Origin: Caldilineaceae bacterium | GTDB lineage: Bacteria; Chloroflexota; Anaerolineae; Caldilineales; Caldilineaceae | Length of the DNA: 64,000 nt | Direction of reading: 5' to 3' | NCBI GenBank assembly: GCA_026708085.1 | Contig: JAPOVP010000153.1 | Span: forward strand, 1-64,000 | Shown here: piece after piece, positions 63,588-64,000 of the stretch | How positions within the stretch are numbered: position 1 is the stretch's first letter | How the letters are laid out: each line of letters opens with the position of its first letter | Made by a program: the position numbers and the translations under genes | Notes under the pieces: generated by a model | The model's database searches: none | What the model was told of the DNA's origin: nothing | The model's input: only the letters and a program-made list of their open reading frames with translations

Positions 63588-64000
63588 CTACGTCCCTCTC
63601 GTACTGACTACCACGGTGCCCGCAACCCGATCGTGGAGGCTCTGCCGCCTCGGCGACGACACCGCAGCCGCCACATAAGCCAGAATCAAGATTCCTACCA
63701 CAGCGTATTGGAGTGAAAGCCGGTTCGGTACACCTTCAGGTGTGCTGGCCCAAACCATGAAGACATGGTTTACCTCAAACGGGATCAGCATCACCACAGT
63801 TCGTATCAGCGCCCGCCTGAAGCCAACCGCAGTTCCGCCTACCCGTTCCAGTCGCAATCCCAGCCAGCGCATCATCAGCGTTGCCTGCGCAGAGGAGCCC
63901 AGCGTTCCAGTGTAATAGAGGATCAGAGGCAGATCGACTGTTCCCAGCAGCCACATGTGGTAGATATCTCGGGGAAGACCGGATCCGCTCAGCACACTTT
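63588..64000 (-). CDS. RDD family membrane protein, 5' end outside window
   Basis: The frame is open to the right edge; at least 137 residues are seen. The text has YYTGTLGSSAQATLMMRWLGLRL and RALIRTVVMLIPF, then a second helix and the ending RRQSLHDRVAGTVVV, which is the C-terminal half of an RDD domain. The RDD helix with its Arg-Asp-Asp is expected in the missing part. Function of RDD proteins varies (some are Na+/H+ antiporters). Confidence 0.82.
   Translation of the reverse strand, partial: SVLSGSGLPRDIYHMWLLGTVDLPLILYYTGTLGSSAQATLMMRWLGLRLERVGGTAVGFRRALIRTVVMLIPFEVNHVFMVWASTPEGVPNRLSLQYAVVGILILAYVAAAVSSPRRQSLHDRVAGTVVVSTRGT

Noticed and set aside
1..64000. tRNA, rRNA or transposase genes
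   Set aside because: I looked for T-loop-like GTTCGA words and transposase motifs in the gaps and found only coding-region chance matches; a covariance search would be decisive.

Overview
The window is a high-GC, gene-dense bacterial chromosome segment. It carries no ribosomal or tRNA gene that I could find, no recognisable insertion sequence or phage, and no CRISPR array. The gene content best fits a heterotrophic member of the Chloroflexota, perhaps Caldilineae/Anaerolineae or a related marine or host-associated lineage. Pointers are many sugar ABC importers with binding lipoproteins, several Gfo/Idh/MocA and enolase-superfamily enzymes, a PhyH dioxygenase, a long molybdenum-hydroxylase (cox/xdh-type) operon, and many GTG/TTG starts. 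This placement is inference; no marker gene here proves it.

Layout. (1) 1-3072: end of a sugar ABC importer (binding protein, two permeases) on +, with a strong hairpin after the binding-protein gene. (2) 3104-7309, minus: a DUF4349 lipoprotein, then SMP-30 lactonase, Gfo/Idh dehydrogenase and LLM monooxygenase genes. (3) 7644-11425, plus: a secreted hydrolase, then YgfZ, a LipM-type octanoyltransferase and a DUF503 protein. (4) 11547-22268, minus: housekeeping and envelope genes (lgt, M28 peptidase, der, cdaR, cdaA, argF, an unknown membrane protein, a lipid kinase, a GH13 enzyme). (5) 22376-23295: a non-coding block of three diverged repeat units, each holding a different number of 10-bp tandem repeats. 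(6) 23720-25024: a MOP-type flippase. (7) 25053-28179, minus: ADP-ribosylglycohydrolase, C11orf54-type ester hydrolase and enolase-superfamily enzyme in one tight operon. (8) 28271-31119: a GT39-type glycosyltransferase and two unknown genes. (9) 31391-33000: an XRE/MmyB regulator followed by a decayed HTH fragment, hairpins and heptamer repeats. (10) 33096-42190, minus: a complete carbohydrate-use locus (LplB/YtcP-type permeases, binding lipoprotein, unknown 656-residue protein, enolase-superfamily enzyme, Gfo/Idh enzyme, PhyH dioxygenase). (11) 42501-47128, plus: oligopeptidase B-like peptidase with a coupled unknown gene, then a sulfotransferase-like/branched-chain aminotransferase pair. 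(12) 47440-63316, minus: CoxG, CoxS, CoxL, CoxM, a small kinase, MoxR, CoxE and two XdhC proteins, running with a 4-base overlap into glcD and on to a sugar-dehydrogenase lipoprotein, glcE, a quinone oxidoreductase and glcF. (13) an RDD-type membrane protein runs off the right edge.

The loci look built for uptake and oxidative breakdown of sugar-acid-like or oxidised organic substrates. Importers sit beside lactonase, dehydratase and dehydrogenase genes, while the molybdenum hydroxylase and glycolate oxidase subunits feed electrons to the respiratory chain. The best candidates for undescribed biology are the 33-42 kb carbohydrate locus with its unrecognised 656-residue protein, the ADP-ribosylglycohydrolase/C11orf54/enolase operon, the decamer-repeat block, and the hairpin that encloses the start codon of a small kinase inside the cox operon.
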